A DNA stretch of 64,000 nt from Amorphochlora amoebiformis (taxonomy: Eukaryota; Cercozoa; Chlorarachniophyceae): NCBI GenBank assembly GCA_054601695.1, contig BAAHQB010000071.1:248001-312000 (forward strand). Direction: 5' to 3'. Shown here in pieces: positions 1 to 20,288 of this stretch. The position numbers and the translations under genes are program-made. The notes under the pieces are model-generated. The model had not been told where the DNA came from. It was given only the letters and a program-made list of their open reading frames with translations, and ran no database searches. The stretch's first letter is position 1; each line of letters begins with the position of its first letter.

Positions 1-27
1 ACATATAATATATATTATACATATATA

Positions 28-59
<32 letters not shown>

Positions 60-75
60 ATAGATATTAAATATA

Positions 76-201
<126 letters not shown>

Positions 202-238
202 ATTATGTATTCCTGTATTCGTATATATATATATATAT

Positions 239-297
<59 letters not shown>

Positions 298-364
298 TTA
301 TAATATATGATATGATACATATATATTTTTATATATATATACATGTATAATTTATGATATGTAA

Positions 365-405
<41 letters not shown>

Positions 406-414
406 AAATATATA

Positions 415-484
<70 letters not shown>

Positions 485-516
485 GTGTTACATATCGGAG
501 CCACGACGCATGCCCG

Positions 517-706
517 TTAAATTACACAATAAAAAATCGGCCGCCTAGAGTAGGGTGAGGGTTACGGTTATGGTTAAGGCTAGGTAAAAGGGTTAGGCTG
601 GGGTTAACCTCGATGTGATTTTGGGGGTACGATAGGTTAAGAGCCTTTGTGAACTCTCTGAGTTTCCTGATTTGTTCGTGTATAATATACAAGTTTGTAA
701 TGTATA

Positions 707-801
<95 letters not shown>

Positions 802-961
802 CTATACATACAACATAATATACAAAGTCAATACTATGTACACAAAATTTGTTATATTATAGTATACAAATGAATTACCAAATTACCTCTTGCTCTCCTT
901 GAGAAATTTATTATCCTTCTTTTGGAACTCTGGCCTCCATCTTAACGGTCTCGTCTAAAGC

Positions 962-996
<35 letters not shown>

Positions 997-1049
997 GTTA
1001 CATATATATATATATATATATATATAAACACATGCATATATATATAAAA

Positions 1050-1093
<44 letters not shown>

Positions 1094-1207
1094 ATATATA
1101 TATATACATGTAGATATATATATATATATATATAATATATGTGCATACTATATATGTAAATATATACACACACATATATATACATGTGTGTATGTGTATT
1201 TATACCT

Positions 1208-1246
<39 letters not shown>

Positions 1247-1990
1247 TATATATATATATATATATATACATGCGTATTTAGCCGTGAGAGAACGTCTACT
1301 GGCCTGTGTAAATATGTACATGAATGTTTACGACTCGTGAGAGCGTCTACATTGACCATCTAAATTCGCGCACGAATAACAGCGCCGTGTGTTATGTACA
1401 TAACTGCTTATGATGTTAGTCTAGAGACCAAGACTGGAGGCTTTGGGAGAATCTATCCAGGGTAGCCGAAAGACTACAGAGATTCAAAATGGGTCGAGGG
1501 AGGGGAGGGAGAGGAGAGGAAAGGGAGAGAAGAGGGAAAGAGAGCGGGATGTGAGGAGTTGTAAGGACTGAGGGTAAGAATGGGATAATTGGTACCTGAG
1601 ATAGAGTTAGGGAAGCACAAAGGGGAAATAGAGAAAGGGGAAATAGATAAAGGGGAAACAGATAAAGGGGAAACAGATAAAGGGGAAACAGATAAAGGGG
1701 AAATAGAGCGAGGAAGGTTGGGGTTAGGGGTAGTGTTGGTTGGTTTGACCTCGTCTATGGTCATATCTTCGCTGAATCTTCGGGGAACGAGGGATATGGA
1801 TGCATGTGAGGCCAAAGGGTTTGTCCTATCGTCAGAAGGTTATGTATCATATTATATTATAAAAATATACATATATATATATATATTTGTGTGTGTGTGT
1901 GTATATGTACTATATATATATATATTATATATATATATATGTATATATATATATACAATATATATATATATATACAAATATGTGTGCAAG

Positions 1991-2048
<58 letters not shown>

Positions 2049-2140
2049 TAGTATACACACATAATATGGATATCATAGATATAATATATATATATATATA
2101 TGTATAGATATATTTATATTATATATATATATATACACAC

Positions 2141-2179
<39 letters not shown>

Positions 2180-2208
2180 TATTAATACATGTATACATAC
2201 TTATGTAT

Positions 2209-2281
<73 letters not shown>

Positions 2282-2333
2282 TACATATACATATATATAT
2301 ATATATTATATATATATATATATATATTATATA

Positions 2334-2372
<39 letters not shown>

Positions 2373-2377
2373 ATATA

Positions 2378-2408
<31 letters not shown>

Positions 2409-2437
2409 TACATATATGTACATATGTATGTGTGTAA

Positions 2438-2497
<60 letters not shown>

Positions 2498-3290
2498 TGT
2501 TTCATACATAAATAACACACCTATCACCCCCATTCCTCCAAAAGGTCTTGAGCTTCTCCCACTCCGCCAGCTCAGCCTTAGCCTTCTCTGACAGCACTCT
2601 AGGCTTCGGAGGGTCATATACAGCCTTTTCACACATTTGTTAACATACAAACACATAACTTCTGACAACACATACATTCACGCATGTCTTCACATATGCA
2701 AAGGAATGCCACTTTATCTTTCTTCTCCCCACTCTCGCTCTGTTCCGGTGCCTATCTTAGGCTATCTGTCAACGTGCGTCTCTGTCTCGAATCTCTTTAT
2801 TCATTTATTTCTTTTCTCTCCCCTTCTATCTCTCTGCATATCAAAATGTAAAAATACACAAATGCACAGATAAACGTAACCATGCACTTCCTACCTCCAC
2901 GAAAGGCGACACAGGACGTATCCCCATAGGTCCCGATGGTATCCCGGTGGCTTGAAGACGACTATCAGCAGGCCATACGGATAGAATCAACGCAAATCCG
3001 AGGGTTATCCACAGGGACCTGGAAAGGATGCTGCTTTTTCAGTTCGGGTGACCGGAGGCATTTAAAGATGTATTGCACGTGTCACGGGGGGAGTATAAAA
3101 GGAGGAAATCGAGATTTTTGGTAAGGAGATGTATTGTATGCTTTTACCAGAGAGTAGAAAGTGAACGAGGGCGACTGAAAGGCCGGCTGACGCTCTTGTA
3201 TGACGAGGGAGGCATGGGGTCATTGGATTGGGCGTCACGCCGGCATGTCACAATCAGTTTGATATCAAGATGTGAATATCTGGATATCAT
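517..3290 (-). CDS. unrecognised 162-aa protein, possibly mitochondrial
   Basis: Six exons on the minus strand join in a consistent phase: 3145-3290, 2895-2961, 2521-2624, 1750-1825, 887-954 and 517-544, ending in TAA. I do not recognise the family. The N terminus is short of acidic residues and rich in Arg, Ser and Lys (it contains [13 protein letters not shown]), so a mitochondrial presequence is possible; this is inference. The middle is charged and probably helical ([16 protein letters not shown]), and the C-terminal part is basic ([19 protein letters not shown]). The start at 3290 lies 78 bp from the NFU1 start on the other strand, so the two probably share a promoter. Exons 2521-2624, 1750-1825 and 887-954 are the best supported; the first and last exons are less certain. 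Confidence 0.5.
1620..1712 (+). repeat. 15-bp minisatellite GATAAAGGGGAAACA, about six copies
   Basis: Six near-perfect units lie in an intron of the first minus-strand gene. The 15-bp period keeps a reading frame on both strands, giving GETDK-type or SPLSV-type translations that are artefacts. Confidence 0.85.
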
Positions 3291-3368
3291 CAGAATGATA
3301 TCTCGAAAGTTCGGCTTGTCGGAACCCACACACCTGGGCTCTGAGGATTCCGAGCCTGCCTGCCGTCC
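3291..3368. promoter_or_regulatory. short bidirectional promoter region, 162-aa gene / NFU1
   Basis: Only 78 bp separate two divergent start codons. There is no TA repeat here. No core promoter element could be assigned by eye; the call rests on the head-to-head arrangement, which recurs three more times in the window. Confidence 0.4.
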
Positions 3369-4476
3369 ATGCTATTTCGCTGCCTCCTACGTATCAAGCC
3401 GCACTACCTCAGGGTCACAGAGACCCCCTTTCGAGCCTTTGGCTCGTATCACTCGAGCATCGGAAAGTCGCTGCTTGCATTGTCCAAGCCTTCGCCAATG
3501 GCGGCTGTTGCGAAGCGTTCCCTTTTCATCCAGACGCAAGACACCCCCAACCCCAAGGTGAAGCCCGTTAGAAAGCGACATATTCTCCTCGGGGGACCTT
3601 TTCCACTCTGATTGAAAATCATAGGTGTTTAATACGATTTATCCATTTTTCAGAGCCTGAAATTCATACCGGGTCGCGTGGTGCTGGAGGTATGCTGAGC
3701 TGAACGTCTCTTCCTTGTATCTTGTATTTGTGAATAATATGCACCTCACCACCATAGGAGGGCGCAATGGACTTTGCCGATAAAAAGGCGGCCGCCGTAT
3801 CGCCACTTGCGAAGAGAATATTCGCTATCGAGGTGTGTTCAACGTTTGGGTGCAAAAGCAGGGCGAATACTTTATTGGTGTTTAGTGCATTCATGCTTTT
3901 ATCGCTCGCCTTATTCACTCCATGTATTCCAGGGTGTCACGAATGTTTTCTTTGGCTCGGACTTCGTAAGTGTAACTATCGAGAACGAAGAGGGGTTAGT
4001 GATGCTCACTTCCGCACTAGACAAATTCACATGTATATACCCCATGTGACAGCCACAAACAACACGTAGATATCATAAAAGTCGACATACTCTTACAGAC
4101 CGCACGTATTCACACGGCCTGGTTTTCTCCCACGGCCTGCAAAACCCACATAAATGTCATGTACACTCACAAGGTTAGCATGCTTTTACGGGCCGCTTAC
4201 CCCATGAATACCACACGGCCAACATACATCTTACTACGGGTCGAAACCCCGCGTATTACACGGCCACTACCATTTGCAAATTAACACCGTGATACCTTAA
4301 TAGAAGAAAAAATCATGTCGGTAGCCTTTGATGTTTGGTAACATGTTATGGATAGGTGGCATGAGACTAAGCCCGAGGTCTTCGCGCAGATCATGAATTT
4401 CTATCAGAGGTCTGGATTATGTCAGATAAGTTGTATATACACGTATGATACAAGTATAAAAATGATATATACGTAT

Positions 4477-4523
<47 letters not shown>

Positions 4524-4549
4524 CACATATATATATATATATTAATAAT

Positions 4550-4598
<49 letters not shown>

Positions 4599-4986
4599 AA
4601 TAAATAAATATATATATATATATATATAAAATGTAAAAATATGTAACAATATATACACACAATACATGCACACATATATATCCATACCAGTGGACAATCC
4701 ATTCTCGTCGATGGAGAGGAAGCAGTTGACACGGCTGGAACACAGATTCTTGATACCGACGATGAAGGTTGTCAAATAAAAGAATACGAGAGGGAAAGGA
4801 CGGTGGGGAGGGCGACAGTGAGGGAGAGTAGGGATAGTGCGAGAGAGCGTGAGCACAAAAAGAAAGGAGGGAGATGTATGGCTTGCAAATCCCTTAATTT
4901 TTTGTAGAAGATATCTATGCCTATAAACATATGTACATATGATAGTATGTATATGTGTATAAAGTATTCATGTAATATATATACAC

Positions 4987-5029
<43 letters not shown>

Positions 5030-5148
5030 TAATATATATATATATACAAATAAATGTATTTTAGTCGTTCAAATGATCAAGGAGCTACTAGAAGCGAGAA
5101 TTCGCCCGGCTGTGCAAGAAGATGGGGGGGTAATATAATATTTATATT

Positions 5149-5198
<50 letters not shown>

Positions 5199-5406
5199 TA
5201 TATTTATATATATATACATTATATATATGTGAATTTTTGCTTGGGTGTACACATATACACACTCGATGTATGCTTCATAGTTAACATATATCTACATAAT
5301 GCTACATGTCTAACTTCTCGTATAGTATTATACATGCACATAAAATATATTCATAAATATGTTGGCTCTCATTTTGTATCATCCCTCTTCTCTAATTCTG
5401 TTCGGA

Positions 5407-5447
<41 letters not shown>

Positions 5448-5455
5448 TTAAAATA

Positions 5456-5504
<49 letters not shown>

Positions 5505-6046
5505 TATACAATACACATCACACACACATATACCACATAAATACATACATACATACACATATATCCTACATATTCACAGGATATCGCTTACCGTGGTTTT
5601 GAAGATGGGATTGTAAAGGTATATAAAGCTGAAGTTACAACAAATAGAGAGCCATAAGGGGTTAAGCGCGCAGGAGGGGGGGTCCTGGGGGGGAGAGAAA
5701 GATGGGAAGTGTGGCGAGTAGAAGGAGAGATAAAGTAACTAAATATGCAGGGGATTATATTAATATAGATGTATACATATATATGTGTACATTTTTATAT
5801 GTATGTGGTACATAAACGTCTATTGTTACGTACAAGTGTGTATGTAAGAGTTTTACTTATGTAACGAAATGAATGTAAATATATAGACATATAATTATAT
5901 ATATATATATATATGTATAATACATACATACATACATACATACACCCATACATACATACATATAAATATATATATATATTATATATATATATATATACAT
6001 ACATACATGTGTGTATATACATACACACATATATATATTATGTACG

Positions 6047-6093
<47 letters not shown>

Positions 6094-6208
6094 AATATAT
6101 ATATATGTGTGTGTGTACGATATATGTTTTGTATGCAAATATATGTGTAGTATGTGAGTAGTATAATACATTTATATATATATATATATATATATGTAAG
6201 ATATACAC

Positions 6209-6244
<36 letters not shown>

Positions 6245-6303
6245 TTTTTATACAAATATATACGTATACATACATAAATATGTGTATAAACATACTTCTA
6301 TGC

Positions 6304-6352
<49 letters not shown>

Positions 6353-6437
6353 TATTATTATATTATTATATTGTTATAAATTTATATATAATATATATAT
6401 ATATATGTATATGTATATTATATACAATATGTGTATA

Positions 6438-6484
<47 letters not shown>

Positions 6485-6645
6485 TATACATATATGTGTG
6501 TATATATATATACATATACATACATCGACATTCATATTATCTACAATACGTGTATAATATACTTACATGTACACAAAAATATATTTCCACATATATATGT
6601 ATATATAGACATATATATATATGTATTAATTGTATGTATATGTAC

Positions 6646-6704
<59 letters not shown>

Positions 6705-6860
6705 GTACAGATGTATATTACGTATATAACTTTCAGCTACAACTCCAAGGAAGCTGCGTGGGTTGCCCGTCCTCATCTGTGACTCTTAAAATGGTCATAT
6801 AGAAACATATATAATTTAGAAGATATACATATATATATATATATTTATGATATGTATATG

Positions 6861-6902
<42 letters not shown>

Positions 6903-6927
6903 TGTATATATATATATATATATGCAG

Positions 6928-7009
<82 letters not shown>

Positions 7010-7132
7010 GTATACACATACATCATACCTACACAGGGTATCGAGAATATGCTCAAACACTACGTACCCGAGGTTGTGGCCGTCGAATCTGTGGAGCCAG
7101 TCGAAGGCGAATATGAGTCAACCCTCTACTGA
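3369..7132 (+). CDS. NFU1: NFU1-like mitochondrial iron-sulfur cluster scaffold
   Basis: Ten exons: 3369-3557, 3654-3689, 3758-3832, 3933-3994, 4356-4409, 4691-4767, 5065-5129, 5580-5618, 6737-6793 and 7037-7132. They total 750 nt (249 aa) with every phase agreeing. The protein has an arginine-containing N terminus suited to mitochondrial import, then the Nfu N domain ([27 protein letters not shown], about residues 53-105), a variable linker, and the NifU C-terminal domain with [11 protein letters not shown], the cluster-binding CVGC motif and [14 protein letters not shown]1 carries Fe-S clusters to mitochondrial apo-enzymes such as lipoate synthase. The short 5' introns (68-100 bp) lack TA repeats, while the later ones are expanded by (TA)n. 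An internal Met at residue 44 could serve as an alternative start. The tail-to-tail neighbour is the three-RRM gene. Confidence 0.93.
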
Positions 7133-7259
7133 TAGCGTGTGCAGAACTAGCTACAACATATCATGTTGATCTTTATGTGATAATTACGGAGTTTTGTGAC
7201 GGATATATAAGTACTAATATATATGCGTAAATATGTACATATATATGTGTGTATATATA

Positions 7260-7297
<38 letters not shown>

Positions 7298-7376
7298 AAT
7301 ATACATATTTATATATATGTATATGGATATATATATATATATATATATACTAGATATATATATATATATATATAAC

Positions 7377-7439
<63 letters not shown>

Positions 7440-8021
7440 ATGGATTGTGATAGTTTGATTGTCTTGTGAGGTTGGATTTGATTGACTAGAATATATATAT
7501 ACACATATACACACACATATATATGTATATATATCTAGATTTATGTACATATATATGTGTGTATTTATATCATATAATATTGTATGAGATATAAATATAC
7601 ACATACTGCCCCTCTTGTAGCAATACACTTGCAGTGCGTAGTAATACCTAGAATACTAGTATTCGCCTACTAGTCATGTCAGGCTACACAATAACCGTAT
7701 AGTTCTAGTAGGTAGACGGGATCTCGAGGTACTACGTGTCATGCTAGATATGAATCCTTGTGTAACTAATTTTAAGTTCAAGTTCAATTCAAATCACATT
7801 AAAAAAAAAAAAAGTTTTCGGTCATACGATCTAGATCTCTAGGATCTATATGCGAAGGCAATGATTCGGCATGCATGTACACCATTCAATTGAAACAAAT
7901 CCCTTTCATAATTGCAAGCCAATGATACGACCCATAAACTTGGGCTAGTTGCCATCTACTGGAGCAAGTAATAGCCTAGAGTATCATAAGTCATGACCAG
8001 TGCCGCAAGAGAGGATCCAGA
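7133..8021. other. tail-to-tail intergenic region, TA repeats and CTAG-rich DNA
   Basis: This lies between two convergent stop codons. The first 300 bp and 7260-7440 are mostly (TA)n. Positions 7620-7860 are mixed sequence with many CTAG tetramers (for example ACTAGTATTCGCCTACTAGT) and a 13-base A run at about 7801. No exon was found. It probably holds both 3' UTRs and polyadenylation sites. Confidence 0.6.
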
Positions 8022-10466
<2,445 letters not shown>

Positions 10467-10569
10467 CTTAAGAATGCTGTGCAATGCAGAAGGCGACGCG
10501 CATGCAATTTGACAAAGGATTTTAATTTATCGGGTTTCCGAAGTGACTGTGACAATCCTCAGTGACTGC
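10467..10569. promoter_or_regulatory. bidirectional promoter region, Gbp2-like / syntaxin-5
   Basis: A gap of 103 bp separates the ATG of the RRM gene (minus strand) from the ATG of the SNARE gene (plus strand). It is free of TA repeats. No specific element was identified. Both 5' UTRs must be very short or overlap. Confidence 0.5.
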
Positions 10570-14067
<3,498 letters not shown>

Positions 14068-14200
14068 TACAACTACAACTCTGTAGATGCATGGAAGGAA
14101 AGTATAGTCCCGCAGCACCAGCCATGCACGTCAACGGAATTAAACTAGAACTCTACGTTATGATTTATTTCATATTTTATTTTATGTAGAACATATTACA

Positions 14201-14236
<36 letters not shown>

Positions 14237-14373
14237 TACATATATATATATATACATATATAAATATATATATAAATATACATATATATATATATATATA
14301 TATACGTGCGTGTATGTATTAGATGTCTAGGATGTGCTACTGTGCACGTCACATGTAGTGTATCTCGTATGTA

Positions 14374-14410
<37 letters not shown>

Positions 14411-14509
14411 ATATATATCTAGTATATGTTTATATGTATATATATCTAGTATATGTATATATATATATATATACGTGTATATATACATATCTAGATATAT
14501 ATATATCTA

Positions 14510-14543
<34 letters not shown>

Positions 14544-14772
14544 AGATATGTACGCTTTAGTAGATAGGATTATCATGCATTGATAGAGTCACTAAATCCT
14601 TATAATTAACCCAGTTGACATCAAAATTTAAAAATGCAAAAAAAAAGAATAAAACTATGATATTATAAAGTACTACCATCCGATGTGACTAGCTACCGAA
14701 TTTCTGATTGGATTGCTAGAATTAATGTTAACACGGTGTGATCACGACAAGAACCAAGACTTCAATTGCAAG
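14068..14772. repeat. tail-to-tail intergenic region with TA tracts and CTAG motifs
   Basis: Most of 14200-14560 is (TA)n broken by repeated ATCTAG/CTAGAT words. Positions 14580-14772 are mixed sequence with no coding signal that I could join to a neighbour. Both flanking genes end here. Confidence 0.6.
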
Positions 14773-14947
14773 CTACCATTCTCCATCTCCTAGACCAACA
14801 AGCTTATCGATCATTGTGGACGTCTCGTCTACCCTTTTTTCTTCTTCTGTTATTTCCACTCTCTTGTTTGGGGCGAGACGATAAAACCTGCGCATTATAT
14901 ATGTATGTATATATCTTATGTACATATATATATAAATATATATTATA

Positions 14948-15017
<70 letters not shown>

Positions 15018-15063
15018 CTTTTTTATTTATATGTGTATTTGTATACATATAAATGTAAATATA

Positions 15064-15108
<45 letters not shown>

Positions 15109-15350
15109 TATACAGGTGTTTACATCCACAATATTTATTTATCTATATATTTCTAATAATACAAACGCGTATGTATGTATATATTGTATACGTTATATAA
15201 ATGTATGTTTGACTTTTACATTTGCATATAGTAATCATGTATGTAAAGGCATATGATATATGCATTACGTTTAGAGATTTTAATGTTTAAGAATAAGATA
15301 AATACATATTTATATGTGTTTGCATACATGTACATATGAACATACGTACC

Positions 15351-15402
<52 letters not shown>

Positions 15403-15490
15403 CATTACGTTTAGACATGTTAATGTTTAAGAATAAGTAGATAAATACATATTTATATGTGTGTGCATACATGTACATATGAACATATGT

Positions 15491-15533
<43 letters not shown>

Positions 15534-15536
15534 ATT

Positions 15537-15598
<62 letters not shown>

Positions 15599-15700
15599 GT
15601 ATATATACTAAAAAATGACAAAATATACATAAACATCTTATAGATTTAGACTTGAAATAGTACATATGAAATAAATGCATACGCATGCATACATTTATAT

Positions 15701-15736
<36 letters not shown>

Positions 15737-16285
15737 GTGTATATATATATATATATGTATATATACATACATACACATACACATACACATACATACCAAT
15801 ACAAAAAAACATCTCACCCCCCAAACACCCAGCCCCTACCTGACATAATCCTTCGTCAGAACACACAACATCTGCGCCTGAGTCCTCGTAACCAGCGAGT
15901 GTGACATAGGCACAAGTTTCGCCCCTAATAATTCGGCTCCTCCATACTCGTCTGCCTTTGTGCGGTTGGTGCTGCTGAGGTCTGGTTCGTACATGGCTAC
16001 GTAGTCCATGCCGGAGAGAGGCTTTTCGAAGGGGTTGGCATAGATCTTGGCTGGGATAGGGTTTGTAGGGAGTGTTTGAGTTTGGGTCGATGAGATGTGT
16101 TTATATGTGTGTTTTATGTGTATGTAAAGTGTGTATGTGTATGTATATGCATGTATGCGTATTGCTGAAGGTGAATATGTGTTCTATACACATGTATAAA
16201 TATGTAACGAACATACGTATTATGTATATACATGCCATATATGCATTTATGGTATATATGATATTTCATATATATATATATATAT

Positions 16286-16325
<40 letters not shown>

Positions 16326-16465
16326 TATGTAGAAGCTGCAACAACATATCTATATGTATACTACATACCATATATATATATATATGCATATGTGGTATGT
16401 GATATTACATATATATATATACATATATATATGTATATGTATAATATATAATATATATATGTATA

Positions 16466-16513
<48 letters not shown>

Positions 16514-16942
16514 CATAATATTCATATTCATAAACACACATATGATATATACATAAAGATGTATAGATATGTACTTATCCTGTATGAATATGTATGCAAA
16601 TGTACACATTCAGGAAGGATACATACATTTAGATATACACACACATATATTATATATATATGTATATATATATATATTATATATATATATATATATGTAT
16701 ATGTATATATATATTTATGTATATAAACACCTATGTGGTATAATGTCAAATAATGTCCATTAATACATAAACATTCATATATTTATATGCATATCTGTAT
16801 ACACATAATATTATCTTACGAATCTATATTATATATCCATATATTTATACATATACACACTCACATATATATATATATATATTATATTTATATATATACC
16901 AATTTCCGTATAGAGGGTGAGGACTGCATAGCTGGAGTCCAT
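14773..16942 (-). CDS. unrecognised 122-aa protein
   Basis: Three exons: 16900-16942 (coding part), 15840-16050 and 14773-14887. They total 369 nt with all phases agreeing, ending in TAG. The ATG at 16942 has a good context (GCCATGG). An acceptor at 16957 shows that an upstream exon, at least a 5' UTR, may exist. Visible features are an N-terminal hydrophobic/aromatic stretch ([20 protein letters not shown]), a middle with YVAMYEPD, then [13 protein letters not shown], and an acidic-basic C terminus ([15 protein letters not shown]). I cannot assign a family. A longin or TRAPP-like fold is a weak possibility from the NPF-containing helix only. Confidence 0.6.
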
Positions 16943-17028
16943 GGCCAAGAGTCCTAGCTGTACACAAATATATACATACATACATATATATATATATATA
17001 GTCATACAGAATATATACATATAAACAT

Positions 17029-17072
<44 letters not shown>

Positions 17073-17139
17073 TATTATATATATATATATATATATCTAT
17101 ATACACATATAATGCAGATAAATATGCATATATTATAAT

Positions 17140-17592
17140 CTAAATCCTCTCGGAGCCCTAACCCCAACCCTAAGTGTAGTCCTACCTTAACGCTGACCCT
17201 AACCTGAACCCTAACCTTAATACTGTGACCGTAAGCTAACTCCAACCCTAGCCATATTCCTATATAATCGTAACCCTAACCTACACCAACCCTATTTATA
17301 ACCCTAACGTTAGTTTTAACCCTAACCCTAACCTCTACGGTAAATCTAGCGCTAACCTTACCTCTATCCCTGACCCTAACGCTAACAACAATTCTAACTT
17401 CTATCGTAACCCTAGCCCTAACCTTAACCTTATCCCTAACCCTAACCCTGACCGTAAACCCAACCCTAACCCTAACCCTAACCCTGACTAACCCTAACCC
17501 TAACCCTGACTAACCCTAACCCTAACCCTGACTAACCCTAACCCTAACCCTAACCCTAACCCTAACCCTAACCCTAACCCTAACCCTAATCG
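17140..17592 (+). repeat. interstitial telomere-like repeat, (CCCTAA)n
   Basis: This is degenerate CCTAACC-type repeat that becomes nearly perfect CCCTAA at about 17528-17588. Several internal copies of a longer unit, CCCTAACCCTGACTAA, occur at 17465-17540. It is the C-rich strand in the plus direction. The array is internal, not at a chromosome end in this window. Confidence 0.9.
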
Positions 17593-17765
17593 AGGTAGCC
17601 CCCAGGATAACAGCCCTACTGAGTGGCGGAGTCAATCGCCCTGTTTGTGAGGCGCCTAAAGGAATCCCGGTATTACAGGGTATCTCGGGGAACCTCTTTA
17701 GGGATTCCTGGGAGACTCTCCACAACAATGGCGGCGTGCTTGAGGCTAAGATATGAGGAATAATC
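17593..17765. other. unique 173-bp segment enclosed by telomere-like repeats
   Basis: This is GC-richer, non-repetitive sequence abruptly bounded on both sides by CCCTAA-type repeats. It contains GGCGGAGTCAATCGCC, resembling GGAGGAGTCAATGGTC inside the second telomere-like block at about 26,103. No coding potential could be supported. Confidence 0.6.
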
Positions 17766-17870
17766 TCCATCCTAACCCTAACAGTAACCGTAACTTATCC
17801 GTTACCCTTAAGGCTAACCATAACATGCTATGCGTAAATCAAGCCCTAGCCAAACCCTAATGAAGGAGAA
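17766..17870 (+). repeat. second short stretch of degenerate CCCTAA repeat
   Basis: CCTAACCCTAACAG and related words, decaying into unique sequence and then (TA)n at 17881. Confidence 0.75.
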
Positions 17871-17880
17871 AAGTTCATGT

Positions 17881-17938
<58 letters not shown>

Positions 17939-18074
17939 GTAGGGTAACGCATATATAATATATCTTATGTAGATGGGTTTACATATATATTATATTATAT
18001 ATTTATCAAGGGTAGGGAGAGGGAAGAAGAGAAGGGAGAGAGAGTTAGGGGGGAGAGAGTTAGGGTAGAGAGAT

Positions 18075-18123
<49 letters not shown>

Positions 18124-18242
18124 TGGGAGAGGTAGGTAGATAGGTAGTTAGCTAGAGAGCAACATATATATATATATATATACATAGATATATGTATATA
18201 TAATATACACGCACACGCTATATGTATATTATATACATATAT

Positions 18243-18278
<36 letters not shown>

Positions 18279-18341
18279 TATACATAGGAAATGATAGAGA
18301 GAGAGTGAGGGAGAATTATAGGTAGGTAGGCATGTAGGTAG

Positions 18342-18374
<33 letters not shown>

Positions 18375-18800
18375 AAGTATGAGAGAGAGAGGTAGCTGGG
18401 CAGAGAGAGAGTGAGAAAATTAGGTAGAGAGAAAGAGAGAGAGAAATAGGGGAGGAAGAGATAGGGGGACATACAGAGAGTGTACCTACCTACCTAGCAA
18501 TGTAGACCTACCTCTCCATCTCTCTCTCTCTGTCTCTCTCTCTCTCTTCCACCTCTACCTACCCCTCTCTTACTCTCTCTCTCTCTATCTCTCTTTCTCT
18601 CTCCTTACATTTCTCACTCTCTCTCTCTCTTTCTCTCTACATGCCTCTCCCTCTCTCTCTCTCTTACTCTAGCTATCTCTTTCTCTCCCTGGCAAGTGGA
18701 GAGAGATAGGGAGGGAGGGAGACAGAGAGAGGAGAAAAAGATATAGGTAGACAGATAGGAAGACAACAGAAAGAGATAGATAGGTAGACAGTACATGTTA
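17881..18800. repeat. TA tracts plus long purine-rich and pyrimidine-rich segments
   Basis: (TA)n blocks alternate with GGGAGAGAGTTAGG-type and GAGA-rich DNA (18000-18480), then CT-rich DNA (18483-18690), then GA-rich DNA again (18695-18790). The GA/CT switch makes long imperfect complementarity possible. No genes were seen. Confidence 0.75.
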
Positions 18801-18828
18801 AGATGAATATTATGTATTACGTATACGC

Positions 18829-18924
<96 letters not shown>

Positions 18925-19059
18925 CACACATACATATTATATATATGTATATATATATATATATATAGAATGTATTAAAAAACTATCCGTACATATATCT
19001 ATTTACATATGAACATAAACATATATATATATATATATATATATATACCTGGATGAGTT

Positions 19060-19238
19060 TAAGCCTCCATATTAATACTTATATATTCACATGCATATAT
19101 ATATATATACATCCATACTATATATATATATGTATATTTTATCAATATGCATATTGTACTTTAGATTCAGAAAGACTTGGAGATGAATGGTAAGCCTTCA
19201 TATGAATATGTATGTTATATATATTAATATATATAATA

Positions 19239-19284
<46 letters not shown>

Positions 19285-19500
19285 GTCAGAGAACTTTGAG
19301 ATAAATTATAAGCCTCCATATATTATACATATATATATATATATATATATGTACATTATATATATGTATGTATATGTATATATATATGTATATATATATT
19401 TATAATACCTTAGAGTCAGAAGACTTGGAAATGAGTTGTAAGCCTCCATATGTAGAGGTATGCTTCAGAGTTACTCCCCTATCATATATACTTTATATAC

Positions 19501-19535
<35 letters not shown>

Positions 19536-19870
19536 CTATCATGTGTCACACATGTATAGTTGAGTTTTTAAGCCTCCATATGTAGGTATGCTTAAGAGAT
19601 ACCCCCCTTCTATTATTATATTCTTACAGCTTTTATATCATATACTTACATCTTTTATATGCGTAACACGTTACATTTCGAGTTTTCATAGGATATTAGG
19701 CATGTTTATATGTGTCCTACATGTCTATATTTACAGATGAGTTATTACCCTCTATATGTAGAGGTACTTTTTTGAGTAACCCCTCTATCAAATATACGTA
19801 AATAGATTCTATGGTATACTCACATTTATTATATGTTTGTGGTATATTATATTTAATATTTTCTATCTAG
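19060..19870. repeat. degenerate tandem family with core AAGCCTCCATATGTAGAGG
   Basis: Units beginning near 19060, 19170, 19290, 19415, 19565 and 19740 share a GAGTCAGA.GACTTGGA.ATGAGTTGTAAGCCTCCATAT block. Later copies add TAGAGGTATGCTT...GTTACTCCCCTATCATATA. Many copies are separated by (TA)n. No coding signal was found. Confidence 0.75.
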
Positions 19871-20049
19871 ATAACCCGAAATAAATACATGCCCTTGAGA
19901 GGATACGTACAAATATATAAATATATTACATATATATTGCACACACACACATATACATATATATATTTAAATATATTATATATATATGTATATATATGTA
20001 TATATGTTTATAGGTTTGTATATCTATATACTTATACATATATACATAT

Positions 20050-20079
<30 letters not shown>

Positions 20080-20080
<1 letters not shown>

Positions 20081-20239
20081 ATATACCTCTTTGAGAGTGA
20101 GAGATTAATCAGAAAACGTGCGAGATTAATCAGAAAACGTGCACATGCACTTGAGAGGATATACACATATATACTACATATTAGAAACATACATACATAT
20201 ACATACATATATACATACATATTATATACATACACACAT

Positions 20240-20288
<49 letters not shown>

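Noticed and set aside
354-809. Open frames rich in IYIYIY on both strands, repeated throughout the window
   Set aside because: They are translations of (TA)n, which has no stop codons in any frame; no splice or family signal supports them.
1474-1993. Frames encoding [10 protein letters not shown] or SPLSVSPLS repeats
   Set aside because: A 15-bp minisatellite in an intron is open on both strands by arithmetic; only 1750-1825 on the minus strand fits an exon chain.
3558-3611. Read-through of the first NFU1 exon
   Set aside because: It ends in unrelated residues, whereas splicing at 3557/3654 restores the conserved TPNP-SLKFIPG junction.
17522-17770. Minus-strand frame ending in RVRVRV
   Set aside because: The RV repeat is translated telomeric DNA; no splice partner or homology was seen.
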